DNA of 10,497 nucleotides from assembly GCA_028701945.1 (NCBI GenBank), contig JAQVPT010000104.1, forward strand, positions 1 through 10,497, in the 5' to 3' direction. The notes under the pieces are model-generated. The model was not told the DNA's origin and did no database searches. It saw nothing but the letters and a program-made list of their open reading frames with translations. Of the stretch, positions 1 to 7,021 are shown in pieces (position 1 is the first letter of the stretch; every line of letters starts with the position of its first letter). The translations under genes and the position numbers were made by a program. Origin of the DNA: Bacteroidales bacterium. GTDB taxonomy: Bacteria > Bacteroidota > Bacteroidia > Bacteroidales > ML635J-15.

Positions 1-2230
1 TTGTTTTTATCAAATGAAAATTTATTATTTCATCTTCGGCAACTAAAACAGTTATAGACGACAAATCAATATTAGGCAAACTGCTTTCACTCATTGACAT
101 ATTATTGGGGCTAAATTGAGTAACAGGTATCTCGACATAAAACTCAGTACTACCCCCCTCTCCTTTTATAATTTTCATACATCCTCCTAAATATTCGGCA
201 TATAATTTTACTAAAATTAAATCTATTTGCTCCAGATTTTCAACGGTATCACAAACAGTATCTATTGTAATAGCATTAAAATCGCTAAGACTCATTGTGT
301 TTGTTGTTTTTGAGCTATCCTTTACAAATAATATAAGCTTTTCTTTATTTATATTATAACCAAAACTAATTTCACTCTCCACGGTATTACTAAAGGAATT
401 CGATAGTAAATGTAATAGTATATTGTGTATCTTAGTTTTGTCAGAAATAATAACACTTGAAGTATCGGCTACTTTTATAAAATCAAATTTAATATTCTGA
501 TTATGAGCATTATTTTTAAATATGTTGAATAGGCTTGTGAAAACATCGTTGAGATCAAACTTTTCTTGATTTACAACTTTTTTGTTTGCCATAATAATAT
601 CTGAAAATCCATCAATTAAACTATTAATAGTTAGTGCTGCTCTAAGAACGTCTCCATATAATATTGAATTACATTTCGCATCATTTATTTTGTGTGACGC
701 ACTAATAATACTATCTATCGGCAATTTAAGGTTTTTATACGCATTTGAAATAAATTCAGACTTGATCTTTTCGTCATGCTCAGCTTTATCCTTTGCATTT
801 TTCAACGCTAACTCATGTGTCTTTTTCTCAGTAATATCTCTTCCTACACCAATAATTTCTATAATTTCATTGTTTTTATTTAGAATAGCTTTGTCGCTCC
901 ACGCTAGCCAACGCCAACCGTTTATAGTAAGTGCCCTTTGTTCAATATAGCAAGTATGGGGAAACAATAATAGTTCTGTCATAGTTTTACTCGTCATTTC
1001 CTTATCTTCCTCATGTACAAAGGAAATGAAGTTTTTATTTAACAATTCTTCTTCTGTTTTACCAAATACGTTACAATATTTTTCATTTGCAAAAGTTATT
1101 CTACCATGCTTGTCAACTTTAATGATAAGATCATTTTGATTTTGAACAAGCAATCTATATTTTTCTTCGTTGACGGCAAGTTCAACTTCTACCTTCTTTC
1201 TATCCGTAATGTCAATAATGACGCCGTCAATGTATTCTTCGCCATTACGATTAGTAACAACTTTACCTTTCTCCCAGACAAATTTTACCTCGTTTTTTCG
1301 AGTTATAATTCGATATTCAATAATAAAGTTGTGATTTATTGATGTGCTTTTTTTTATTTCTGAATAAACATATTTTCTGTCATCAGGATGAATTATTTCG
1401 TTATAAGTTAGCTTATTATTCCTTATAAAATCTTCAGAGGTATATCCAGTTATATTTAATGTTTCTTGAGACATAAAAATCATAGTCCAGAACTTATCCG
1501 TTTTACATCTGTAAACTATTCCGGGTATATTACCAATTAATCTACTTCTCTGTTCTTCAATATCATGAAGTTTAATCTCATTTTCTTTATAAATAGTTAC
1601 ATCTCTAAGATGTTCAATTACCCTCCACACATTATTATTCTCGTCCTTTATCGGATAAGCTCTTATATCAAACCATTTTTTGAAATCTGGAAAATATCTT
1701 GTAGTTTGAACAATATTTCCAGTTTTTATACTTTTTTTTACAGAACAATTATCACATTCGCTAGTTCTCCCGATAAGATTGTAACATTTTCTACCTATCT
1801 CGTCATTTTTTTTAAGTTTAAGAAAATCAAGGCCTGCAGTATTATAATAGAGAACGTTAAAATTCAAGTCATGAACAGACAAAATGTCTGGAATAAAGTC
1901 AAACATTTGATTATTGAGAAAAACGTCTTGCTTGTATTGATCTTTACTGTCAAACAGTATAAGAAGTTTGTAATCTTCACTTTCAGTCAACTTTAACTCA
2001 AAGCTTGCTTTAATTATATTTTTTACCTTAATCTGCCACTGCGAATTTGCATCGAGCACAATTTTTAAGTTGCTGTTTGTGTTTAATATATCTAAATGGA
2101 TGTTCTCTGTTATTAAAACTTCATTAACAAAAACAATTTCATTGTCCTTATCAATAACAACACATTGCTCATTTAATGAGTTTGCGAGATTAATAATAGT
2201 TTTTAATATTAGCGAATTATCAGTTTTCAC
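1..2230 (-). CDS. Multi-PAS hybrid sensor histidine kinase with a degenerate kinase core (3' end outside window)
   Basis: An open frame of 743 residues runs from a GTG at 2230 off the left edge. The frame opens only ten codons before that GTG and holds no ATG there. The next in-frame ATG is residue 109, inside PAS-like sequence, so GTG is the likely start. Seen in order: a divergent PAS-like segment (~15-95), PAS (~105-215) with Cys149, Cys159 and Cys162, PAS (~228-345, HPDD then DITDRKK), PAS (~350-470, ending GVGRDITEKK), a HisKA-like helix pair (~485-545), a HATPase-like domain (~555-703), and the start of a receiver (VLVAEDE, ~727-733). No membrane segment is visible, so it is probably cytoplasmic. 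The core is abnormal. The H-box reads YKNLKLP (Lys499 where His is expected), the G1 DxGxG box reads DSSKT (638-642), and the G2 GLGL box reads QIDL (668-671). The N-box Asn611 remains. The architecture is that of a hybrid kinase, but autophosphorylation looks impossible by the canonical route. The signal sensed is unknown. Confidence 0.9.
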   Translation of the reverse strand, partial: MKTDNSLILKTIINLANSLNEQCVVIDKDNEIVFVNEVLITENIHLDILNTNSNLKIVLDANSQWQIKVKNIIKASFELKLTESEDYKLLILFDSKDQYKQDVFLNNQMFDFIPDILSVHDLNFNVLYYNTAGLDFLKLKKNDEIGRKCYNLIGRTSECDNCSVKKSIKTGNIVQTTRYFPDFKKWFDIRAYPIKDENNNVWRVIEHLRDVTIYKENEIKLHDIEEQRSRLIGNIPGIVYRCKTDKFWTMIFMSQETLNITGYTSEDFIRNNKLTYNEIIHPDDRKYVYSEIKKSTSINHNFIIEYRIITRKNEVKFVWEKGKVVTNRNGEEYIDGVIIDITDRKKVEVELAVNEEKYRLLVQNQNDLIIKVDKHGRITFANEKYCNVFGKTEEELLNKNFISFVHEEDKEMTSKTMTELLLFPHTCYIEQRALTINGWRWLAWSDKAILNKNNEIIEIIGVGRDITEKKTHELALKNAKDKAEHDEKIKSEFISNAYKNLKLPIDSIISASHKINDAKCNSILYGDVLRAALTINSLIDGFSDIIMANKKVVNQEKFDLNDVFTSLFNIFKNNAHNQNIKFDFIKVADTSSVIISDKTKIHNILLHLLSNSFSNTVESEISFGYNINKEKLILFVKDSSKTTNTMSLSDFNAITIDTVCDTVENLEQIDLILVKLYAEYLGGCMKIIKGEGGSTEFYVEIPVTQFSPNNMSMSESSLPNIDLSSITVLVAEDEIINFHLIKT

Positions 2231-2294
2231 GCTATTAGTAATTATAAATTTAGGTACGGATTATGCCTTATAATGCTGTATTATATTGTGAAGT

Positions 2295-2323
2295 CAAAAA
2301 CATTGAATTTTTAATCTTAACAA
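2295..2323 (-). promoter_or_regulatory. Candidate promoter of the PAS sensor gene
   Basis: On the minus strand a TTG (2321-2323) is followed after 18 bases by TGTTTTTG (2295-2302). The latter differs at one base from the Bacteroidota -7 box TAnnTTTG. It lies about 65 bases before the GTG start at 2230. The match is imperfect in A/T-rich DNA, so this is only a candidate. Confidence 0.3.
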
Positions 2324-2355
2324 TATTTACATCCTTTTTTTACCAAAATATTTAT

Positions 2356-2868
2356 TTACATTCTAAGTTTAGCAAAGTCTTCTTTCATTCTGGCAAGATC
2401 ATTTAGCCATGCTTCAATATCTTCTTCGTGCTCAAGCTCGTCATTCATAATTTGAACAGCCATTTGATAAGTTGCGTGGTCTTTGCCATTTGTAAATTCG
2501 GCAATGTCTTGATAGCGCTGAATTGCACATCTTTCACCTTTAAGATTTTGATTTAAAATGGCTTCTACATAAGAATCAATAGGTTCTTCGTAGGCACATT
2601 TTGAGAATTTTGTCCACTGATTTGGATTTAATAACGGGGTTCCTACAAGTTGTAGGATTCGATTTGCAACTAACTCTGCATGAGCTAATTCTTCGTCAGC
2701 ATGTAATAGTAATTCAGGTTCAACTTCACTTCTCATTGGACCTTCCATTACTCTGGCACCAATCCAATACTGATAATATGCTAACCATTCCTCTGCCAAT
2801 GCTTCATTTAACATCAGTATAAGTTTATCAGTGTCAAGTTTTAAAATTTGCACCGCATGTTTTCCCAT
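2356..2868 (-). CDS. DPS-like ferritin (DpsL, thioferritin type)
   Basis: A 170-residue four-helix ferritin-like protein, the usual size for the family. Likely di-iron ligands are visible in the expected order: Glu27 in AEEWLAYYQYW, Glu60 and His63 (ExxH), Glu112 in LKGERC, and Glu144 and His147 (ExxH). Cys91 and Cys114 lie around the third helix. A cysteine pair placed like this near the di-iron centre marks the DPS-like 'thioferritin' group, which includes the Bacteroides fragilis protein often annotated bacterioferritin. These proteins oxidise Fe(II), preferably with H2O2, and store it as mineral in a 12-subunit cage, protecting anaerobes from oxidative damage. The cage, the peroxide preference and the protective role are family knowledge, not shown here. 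The gene has its own strong promoter and stands alone. Annotation pipelines may call it bacterioferritin (bfr), but there is no clear haem-ligand Met to support that. Confidence 0.88.
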   Translation of the reverse strand: MGKHAVQILKLDTDKLILMLNEALAEEWLAYYQYWIGARVMEGPMRSEVEPELLLHADEELAHAELVANRILQLVGTPLLNPNQWTKFSKCAYEEPIDSYVEAILNQNLKGERCAIQRYQDIAEFTNGKDHATYQMAVQIMNDELEHEEDIEAWLNDLARMKEDFAKLRM

Positions 2869-2890
2869 AATATTAAGTTTTAGATGTCCT

Positions 2891-2922
2891 CAAATATAGA
2901 TAAATATTATGAGAAATCCAAA
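2891..2922 (-). promoter_or_regulatory. Bacteroidota-type promoter of the DpsL gene
   Basis: Read on the minus strand, TTTG (2919-2922), a 20-base spacer and TATATTTG (2891-2898) match the Bacteroidota -33 TTTG / -7 TAnnTTTG consensus almost perfectly. Transcription would start near 2885, giving a leader of only about 16-18 bases with no Shine-Dalgarno sequence. This is the best promoter in the window. No obvious operator palindrome overlaps it. Confidence 0.75.
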
Positions 2923-3002
2923 CTTAAATTATAGAGATAGAAAAAAATAGTGTTTGAGAGAAAAATCGGAATTCACAAACTGGGTTTATGATTTCTTTGG
3001 AA

Positions 3003-3257
3003 TTATCTTCCCCCTTGTCTTTCTTTTGCTTGATTAACAACAATTGTTCTGCCATCAAGTTCGGCGCCATTAAGTTCTTCGATAGATTTTAGAGCTGCAT
3101 CTTCGTTTAACATTTCTACAAAGCCAAAACCTTTGCTTCTGCCTGTATCTCTGTCTGTAATAACTTTTGCAGATTCTACTTCTCCGTATTCCTCAAAAAA
3201 ACTCTTCAAATCATTTGCCTTAACTGTATAAGGTAAATTTCCAATAAAAATATTCAT
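3003..3257 (-). CDS. Single-RRM RNA-binding protein
   Basis: An 84-residue protein that is essentially one RNA recognition motif. RNP2 is IFIGNL (residues 3-8) and RNP1 is KGFGFVEM (42-49), with the aromatic residues Phe4, Phe44 and Phe46 expected to stack on RNA bases. The rest follows the beta-alpha-beta-beta-alpha-beta layout (DLKSFFEEYG, ALKSIEELNG, IVVNQA). After the domain only a short tail ending RQGGR remains, without the long glycine-rich extension of some cyanobacterial and eukaryotic relatives. Bacteroidota carry such small RRM proteins, and some act as global RNA-binding regulators. Which RNAs this one binds cannot be read from the sequence. It has its own -7 box and is not in an operon with its neighbours. 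Confidence 0.93.
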   Translation of the reverse strand: MNIFIGNLPYTVKANDLKSFFEEYGEVESAKVITDRDTGRSKGFGFVEMLNEDAALKSIEELNGAELDGRTIVVNQAKERQGGR

Positions 3258-3282
3258 TCAATTAAAATTATAAATTAAGTTG

Positions 3283-3290
3283 CAAAAGTA
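3283..3290 (-). promoter_or_regulatory. -7 box of the RRM gene promoter
   Basis: The minus strand reads TACTTTTG here, an exact TAnnTTTG match, 25 bases before the ATG. No convincing TTTG or TTG lies at the usual distance upstream, so the -33 element is weak or absent. The inferred leader is about 18-20 bases and lacks a Shine-Dalgarno sequence. Confidence 0.5.
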
Positions 3291-3537
3291 ATCCTATTTT
3301 TTTATACTTCCACAGTTTTAGCAATAAATTTTACTTTTTCTTGTGCTTTTTCACTTAAATTGCTAATTTTCAGACAGTTTAGGTATCCATAAGTGGTTTG
3401 CAAATTGCCACATTTTCTCATTATCGAGTAATAATGTCATGGTATTTTAACCTGGCAGTACTGATTGCTTGCAAGTATGCTGTTTCTATTAGCGACTATA
3501 TTAGGGATTGTCAAAGAATAGACTAATTTTTCTCCTG
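3291..3537 (-). other. Gap between trmB and the RRM gene, with a possible 39-codon ORF
   Basis: These 247 bases hold no confident gene. Following trmB on the minus strand, protein-like strings appear one after another in different frames: ETAYLQAISTARLKYHD (ending 3421), LLLDNEKMWQFANHLW (ORF 3363-3440), and a 39-codon ATG ORF at 3302-3421 ending LSEKAQEKVKFIAKTVEV. The last stops 11 bases before the RRM -7 box. This could be a frameshifted gene remnant, a small protein, or chance in A/T-rich DNA. I do not recognise a family. Confidence 0.3.
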
Positions 3538-4245
3538 TTAGTCATCATTCTCAGGATCTACCAATATCGATTCTGATGGCAATCTAAACTTCAAGTATTT
3601 AATTGTTCTTTCGTTATTCCACAATTTTTCGTAGTGTGTTTTTACTTGAAGAATGCCTACATAATGTTTTGAATTATAAAGGTCATCGGTATCTATTAAA
3701 ATTTCGAGATTGTTGGCTAATAATACTTCTTTAGTGTAATTATAAAGAGTTGTATCGTCTGTTTTTAAATTAATGCAAGCATTGTCTTTAAGGAAATTCT
3801 GATAGTAAGAAAGGAATCGAGCAGATGTGAGACGCTTTTTTATTCGTTTTTTAGGTCCCAATTGAGGATCTGGAAAAGTAATCCATATTTCATCTATTTC
3901 GTTTTTCTCGAAGCATAAAGGGGTAAATTCGACTCTTGTTCTGATGAAAGCAATGTTTTTAAGATTTTCATCCATTGCGTTTTTTGCACCACGCCACATT
4001 CGGGCACCTTTGATATCTATGCCAATGAAATTTTTATCTGCCTCAATTTTGGCCATATTAACCGAATATTCTCCTTTTCCGCAACCTAATTCTAAAAAAA
4101 CAGGATTGTTATTTTTAAAAAAGTCAGAATTCCATTTAGATTTCAAATAAAAATCCTCTTTTATATCATAATATAATGTTGGTTCGAAAAAGTGTGGGAA
4201 AGTTTTGTTTTCGGCAAATTTTGCAAGTTTGTTTTTTTTCGCCAT
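3538..4245 (-). CDS. trmB: tRNA (guanine-N7-)-methyltransferase TrmB
   Basis: A 235-residue cytoplasmic class I SAM-dependent methyltransferase that makes m7G at position 46 in the variable loop of tRNAs. SAM-binding motif I is ELGCGKGEY (residues 52-60), followed by the acidic end of strand 2 in GIDIKGARMWRGAKNA (75-90). The family signature FPDPQLGPKKR (124-134) carries the catalytic-site Asp126, and NLKTDD (159-164) and THYEKLW (203-209) match the substrate and SAM contacts typical of TrmB. The Lys- and Arg-rich stretch 132-138 probably contacts tRNA. Length is normal. It is the last gene of the operon and starts 6 bases after the gldH stop, so it is probably made from the holB transcript. 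No clear intrinsic terminator follows it. Confidence 0.95.
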   Translation of the reverse strand: MAKKNKLAKFAENKTFPHFFEPTLYYDIKEDFYLKSKWNSDFFKNNNPVFLELGCGKGEYSVNMAKIEADKNFIGIDIKGARMWRGAKNAMDENLKNIAFIRTRVEFTPLCFEKNEIDEIWITFPDPQLGPKKRIKKRLTSARFLSYYQNFLKDNACINLKTDDTTLYNYTKEVLLANNLEILIDTDDLYNSKHYVGILQVKTHYEKLWNNERTIKYLKFRLPSESILVDPENDD

Positions 4246-4251
4246 ATCAAA

Positions 4252-4728
4252 TTAATTTGAATCTATTTTTTCTATTCTTAATCCAATATCCATAATGCCT
4301 GGTAAGTTTTCTACTCTCATTGCTTGTTCAAATTCTATTCTATAAACTCCTTGACGTGAGAACCGTATATTATTTTTCCAAGGAATCTGAATATCCCAAA
4401 TGTCTCCCATACCATCACCGAGCCATCGATTTTCTTTATTAACTAGGATACACTCCACTGTGTCTATATTTATTGTGCCGTTTGGAGCAGATGATTTTAC
4501 AAACAACCATAAATTATTGTATGGGTATATGCTTGCATGACGAAGGTTTATTAGAACATTATTCATAGAATTTGTGTCGTCGATTTCAAATTCAAATTTG
4601 ACGATATTTTCTTGATTCCATATACTGTTTTCAATTTTTGTATAATCTTCATATACTCTATTCCTGTCGCAAGCCATTATAACAAGCACCAGAGATAAGG
4701 TAAAAAAGAGATTAATCTTTTTTGTCAT
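4252..4728 (-). CDS. gldH: Gliding motility lipoprotein GldH
   Basis: A 158-residue lipoprotein starting at the ATG at 4728. The frame is open further upstream to an ATG at 4797, but that start would put a charged 23-residue stretch before the signal peptide. From 4728 the protein begins MTKK, then a hydrophobic stretch and a lipobox ending IMAC with Cys20 as the lipidated residue. The mature part, about 138 residues, is predicted beta-rich (for example NVLINLRHASIYPYNN, WLGDGMGDIWDIQIPW, GVYRIEFEQAMR) and fits the GldH family in length and pattern. In Flavobacterium johnsoniae gldH is required for gliding, but homologues occur widely in non-gliding Bacteroidota, so its presence does not prove motility. 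The start overlaps the end of ricT by 17 bases, which suggests translational coupling. A PSP1/RicT gene next to gldH is a recurrent Bacteroidota arrangement. Confidence 0.88.
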   Translation of the reverse strand: MTKKINLFFTLSLVLVIMACDRNRVYEDYTKIENSIWNQENIVKFEFEIDDTNSMNNVLINLRHASIYPYNNLWLFVKSSAPNGTINIDTVECILVNKENRWLGDGMGDIWDIQIPWKNNIRFSRQGVYRIEFEQAMRVENLPGIMDIGLRIEKIDSN

Positions 4729-5866
4729 TTCGTACAGGTTTAAAATTACGTTTCTTTTTCTTTTTCTTATTAGTATTTCCTTTATCAGGAGAATCAAATC
4801 TTGTCAGACTTTCAGAATTAAGTTCATCCTTAAAAACAGAATTACGTCCACCTGGTTTTTCGAGCTCAAATACTTGGTCGGGGAAGATACCTTTTTTATT
4901 TAATTCCATAATTTCCTTTACTTTGTCAACGTGTAAACCTCTAATTACTGGAATTTCATTAATTCTTATTTCATAATACATTAGTTGTTTAAAAATATCA
5001 TTCTTAATGTGGAATGCCTCTCCTTGTTTTGTTTTTAGACTAACTATTCTTTGAGGAAAGCGTTTTCTTTCAGTTAAATAAATAGGTAATTCGTAGTTTA
5101 AGCAACATTTAAGTTTACTACATTGCCCAGCAAGTTTTTGAGGGTTTAATGACAGCTCTTGCAATCTTGCAGAATTTGTTGATACTGAATTGAAGTCATA
5201 CATCCACGTTGTACAACAAAGCTCGCGTCCGCAGGGTCCAATTCCCCCAATTCTGCCTGCTTCTTGTCTGGCTCCTATTTGTTTCATCTCAATACGAATA
5301 CGAAACTCTTCAGCCATTTTTTTTATTAACTCTCGAAAATCAACACGATCTTCAGCTATATAATAAAAAATCGCTTTCGTTTTATCACCTTGAAATTCAA
5401 CATCACCAATTTTCATTGATAGTTTTAAATTATCGGCAATCTCTCGCGTACGAATCATTGTAGGAGTTTCAAGACTAATCGCTTCACGCCATTTTTGAAT
5501 ATCAGAGGCTTTTGCTTTTCGATAAACTTTTTTTGGAATGTTGTCTTTTGACGGTTTTTGCTTTTTCATCTGAAGCATTGCAATATGCCCAGTAGCCGAA
5601 ACGATACCAATATCATGTCCTGGTGATGATTCTACTGCGACAATATCTCCATTTTGCAAAATAAGATCAGAGGCGTTTTCGTAAATTCCTTTTCGTGTGT
5701 TTTTAAATCTTATTTCAACATATTTATTCTGGGTTAATGGATCATTAATGTCTTTGAGCCAATCATAAACATTAAGTTTATTGCAACAATCAGTCATGTT
5801 TATATTTGAGCCGTTCTCATCAACATTTGATGGTGTGCATCCTCTTTCGTATTCTCGGTTTGTCAT
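4712..5866 (-). CDS. ricT: PSP1 / RicT (YaaT)-family cysteine-cluster protein
   Basis: A 384-residue protein with a PSP1 C-terminal domain. The signature is GPCGRELCC (residues 210-218) and GQCSKLKCCLNYE (247-259), giving Cys212, Cys217, Cys218, Cys249, Cys254 and Cys255. In Bacillus subtilis RicT these cysteines help bind [4Fe-4S] clusters in the RicA-RicF-RicT complex, which steers RNase Y and mRNA maturation. That role cannot be assumed here, because no ricA or ricF is visible and the Bacteroidota partners are unknown. The N-terminal extension adds Cys10, Cys27 and Cys28. The C-terminal ~20 residues are very lysine-rich (NKKKKKKRNFKP), which suggests nucleic-acid or ribosome contact. The start lies 4 bases after the holB stop, and gldH begins inside its last codons. 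The family call is firm; the function is inferred. Confidence 0.88.
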   Translation of the reverse strand: MTNREYERGCTPSNVDENGSNINMTDCCNKLNVYDWLKDINDPLTQNKYVEIRFKNTRKGIYENASDLILQNGDIVAVESSPGHDIGIVSATGHIAMLQMKKQKPSKDNIPKKVYRKAKASDIQKWREAISLETPTMIRTREIADNLKLSMKIGDVEFQGDKTKAIFYYIAEDRVDFRELIKKMAEEFRIRIEMKQIGARQEAGRIGGIGPCGRELCCTTWMYDFNSVSTNSARLQELSLNPQKLAGQCSKLKCCLNYELPIYLTERKRFPQRIVSLKTKQGEAFHIKNDIFKQLMYYEIRINEIPVIRGLHVDKVKEIMELNKKGIFPDQVFELEKPGGRNSVFKDELNSESLTRFDSPDKGNTNKKKKKKRNFKPVRNDKKD

Positions 5867-5870
5867 AATT

Positions 5871-6995
5871 CTAATTTTTCCTAATAATTTTCATAATTTT
5901 AAATGCTGAGTCGGTAAAGACAAGCTTAGCATTTACGTTACGTTCAATGTGATAATATGCTTCCTCAAATATTTGGACTAATTCGTTTACGTTTGCTTTG
6001 TTTACAAATCTCGCAAATTTTTTCGAAAAATCCAATTCGGACTTAGTCATATATAGCACACTTTCTAAATTTGTATTATATGCAAAATTTTCTCTAAGTA
6101 ATACCAAACAATAATAAAGAAAACTCTTTTGTTTTTCTCTGGAGTTTTTAGCCAACTCTTCGGACAAACTTATAGCGTCCTGTATCGCATGGCTATAGCA
6201 AGTCCTCATTAAATTGGTAAACTTAGCAAAATTATATTCTGTTTCGTCGTTTGTAACTATTTGATTACGGGCTTCAAAAAGACTACCATTGCTAATTTTC
6301 ACAATGTCAGTTGCCATACTTTCACTTATATTATATTGATTAATGATGGCTTCTTTTAATTGTTCGTCTGCTATCCCTAATATTTTAACAGGCTGAGTCC
6401 TCGATCTGATAGTTTGTAAAATATCCTCACGATTATCGCTAACAGAGATTATAATGGTATTTTGTGGAGGTTCTTCAAGAATCTTAAGTAGCTTGTTAGC
6501 ACAAGAACTATTCATCCTTTCGGGTAACCAAATAATCATAAATTTATAATCCGACTCAAATGATTTTAAGTTTAATTTTTTTGCAATTTCTGAAGATTCA
6601 TCTGCAAAAATATTTCCTTGTTTGTTTTCGCTAGCGATTGAAAATAGCCACTCATTATAAGTAAAATAAGGGTCTTCAAGTACTTTAGTACGCCATTCTT
6701 GAATATAATTATCACTTATAGACTTTTTTTTTGGAACCGAAATAACAGGAAAAACAAAATGCAGGTCGGGATGAATTAATTTCTCAAACTTTTTGCAACT
6801 TGGGCACTCTCCACAACTATCTTTTTCGGTTTTATTTGCACAAGACATGTATTGAGCAAAAGCAATAGCAAGGGCAAGTTTCCCTACACCAGGATTACCG
6901 TAAAAAAGATAACTGTGACTTACCCTATTATCGTGGTATGCCTGAATAAGTTTAGCTTTTATTTCATGTTGCCCTATTACTTTCTCAAATTTCAT
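5871..6995 (-). CDS. holB: DNA polymerase III delta prime subunit (clamp loader)
   Basis: A 374-residue AAA+ clamp-loader protein, the stator subunit that helps load the beta clamp at the replication fork. Seen: VIGQHEIKAKL at the N-terminus, a P-loop-like GNPGVGKL (residues 33-40), a four-cysteine zinc site (Cys52, Cys61, Cys64, Cys67), KLLKILEEPPQNT (168-180), and SRT (198-200) corresponding to the SRC arginine-finger motif. The usual Ser/Thr after the P-loop Lys is Leu40, and the Walker B acids are replaced (IIWLPE, 154-159). Both changes fit delta prime, which does not hydrolyse ATP but offers an arginine finger to its neighbour, and they argue against DnaX. The C-terminal part (~210-374) is helical, as expected for the oligomerisation region. 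It is the first gene of the four-gene operon and has a -7 box just upstream. Confidence 0.92.
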   Translation of the reverse strand: MKFEKVIGQHEIKAKLIQAYHDNRVSHSYLFYGNPGVGKLALAIAFAQYMSCANKTEKDSCGECPSCKKFEKLIHPDLHFVFPVISVPKKKSISDNYIQEWRTKVLEDPYFTYNEWLFSIASENKQGNIFADESSEIAKKLNLKSFESDYKFMIIWLPERMNSSCANKLLKILEEPPQNTIIISVSDNREDILQTIRSRTQPVKILGIADEQLKEAIINQYNISESMATDIVKISNGSLFEARNQIVTNDETEYNFAKFTNLMRTCYSHAIQDAISLSEELAKNSREKQKSFLYYCLVLLRENFAYNTNLESVLYMTKSELDFSKKFARFVNKANVNELVQIFEEAYYHIERNVNAKLVFTDSAFKIMKIIRKN

Positions 6996-7013
6996 ATTAT
7001 ATAAATATTATTG

Positions 7014-7021
7014 CAAAAATA
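7014..7021 (-). promoter_or_regulatory. -7 box of the holB-ricT-gldH-trmB operon
   Basis: The minus strand reads TATTTTTG, an exact TAnnTTTG match, 18 bases before the holB ATG. A TTG 16 bases further upstream is a shorter-than-usual -33 candidate. The leader would be only about 10-12 bases, without a Shine-Dalgarno sequence. Confidence 0.45.

Noticed and set aside
582..2273. Plus-strand ORFs opposite the sensor gene (582-950, 1106-1342, 1565-1996, 2070-2273)
   Set aside because: All lie antisense to the continuous 743-codon minus-strand frame with clear PAS and kinase-like domains. Their products are low-complexity, rich in Phe, Ile and Ser.
4729..4797. Upstream ATG that would lengthen GldH by 23 residues
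   Set aside because: It puts a charged, arginine-rich stretch before the signal peptide and lengthens the overlap with ricT to 86 bases. The ATG at 4728 gives a textbook lipoprotein signal with Cys20.
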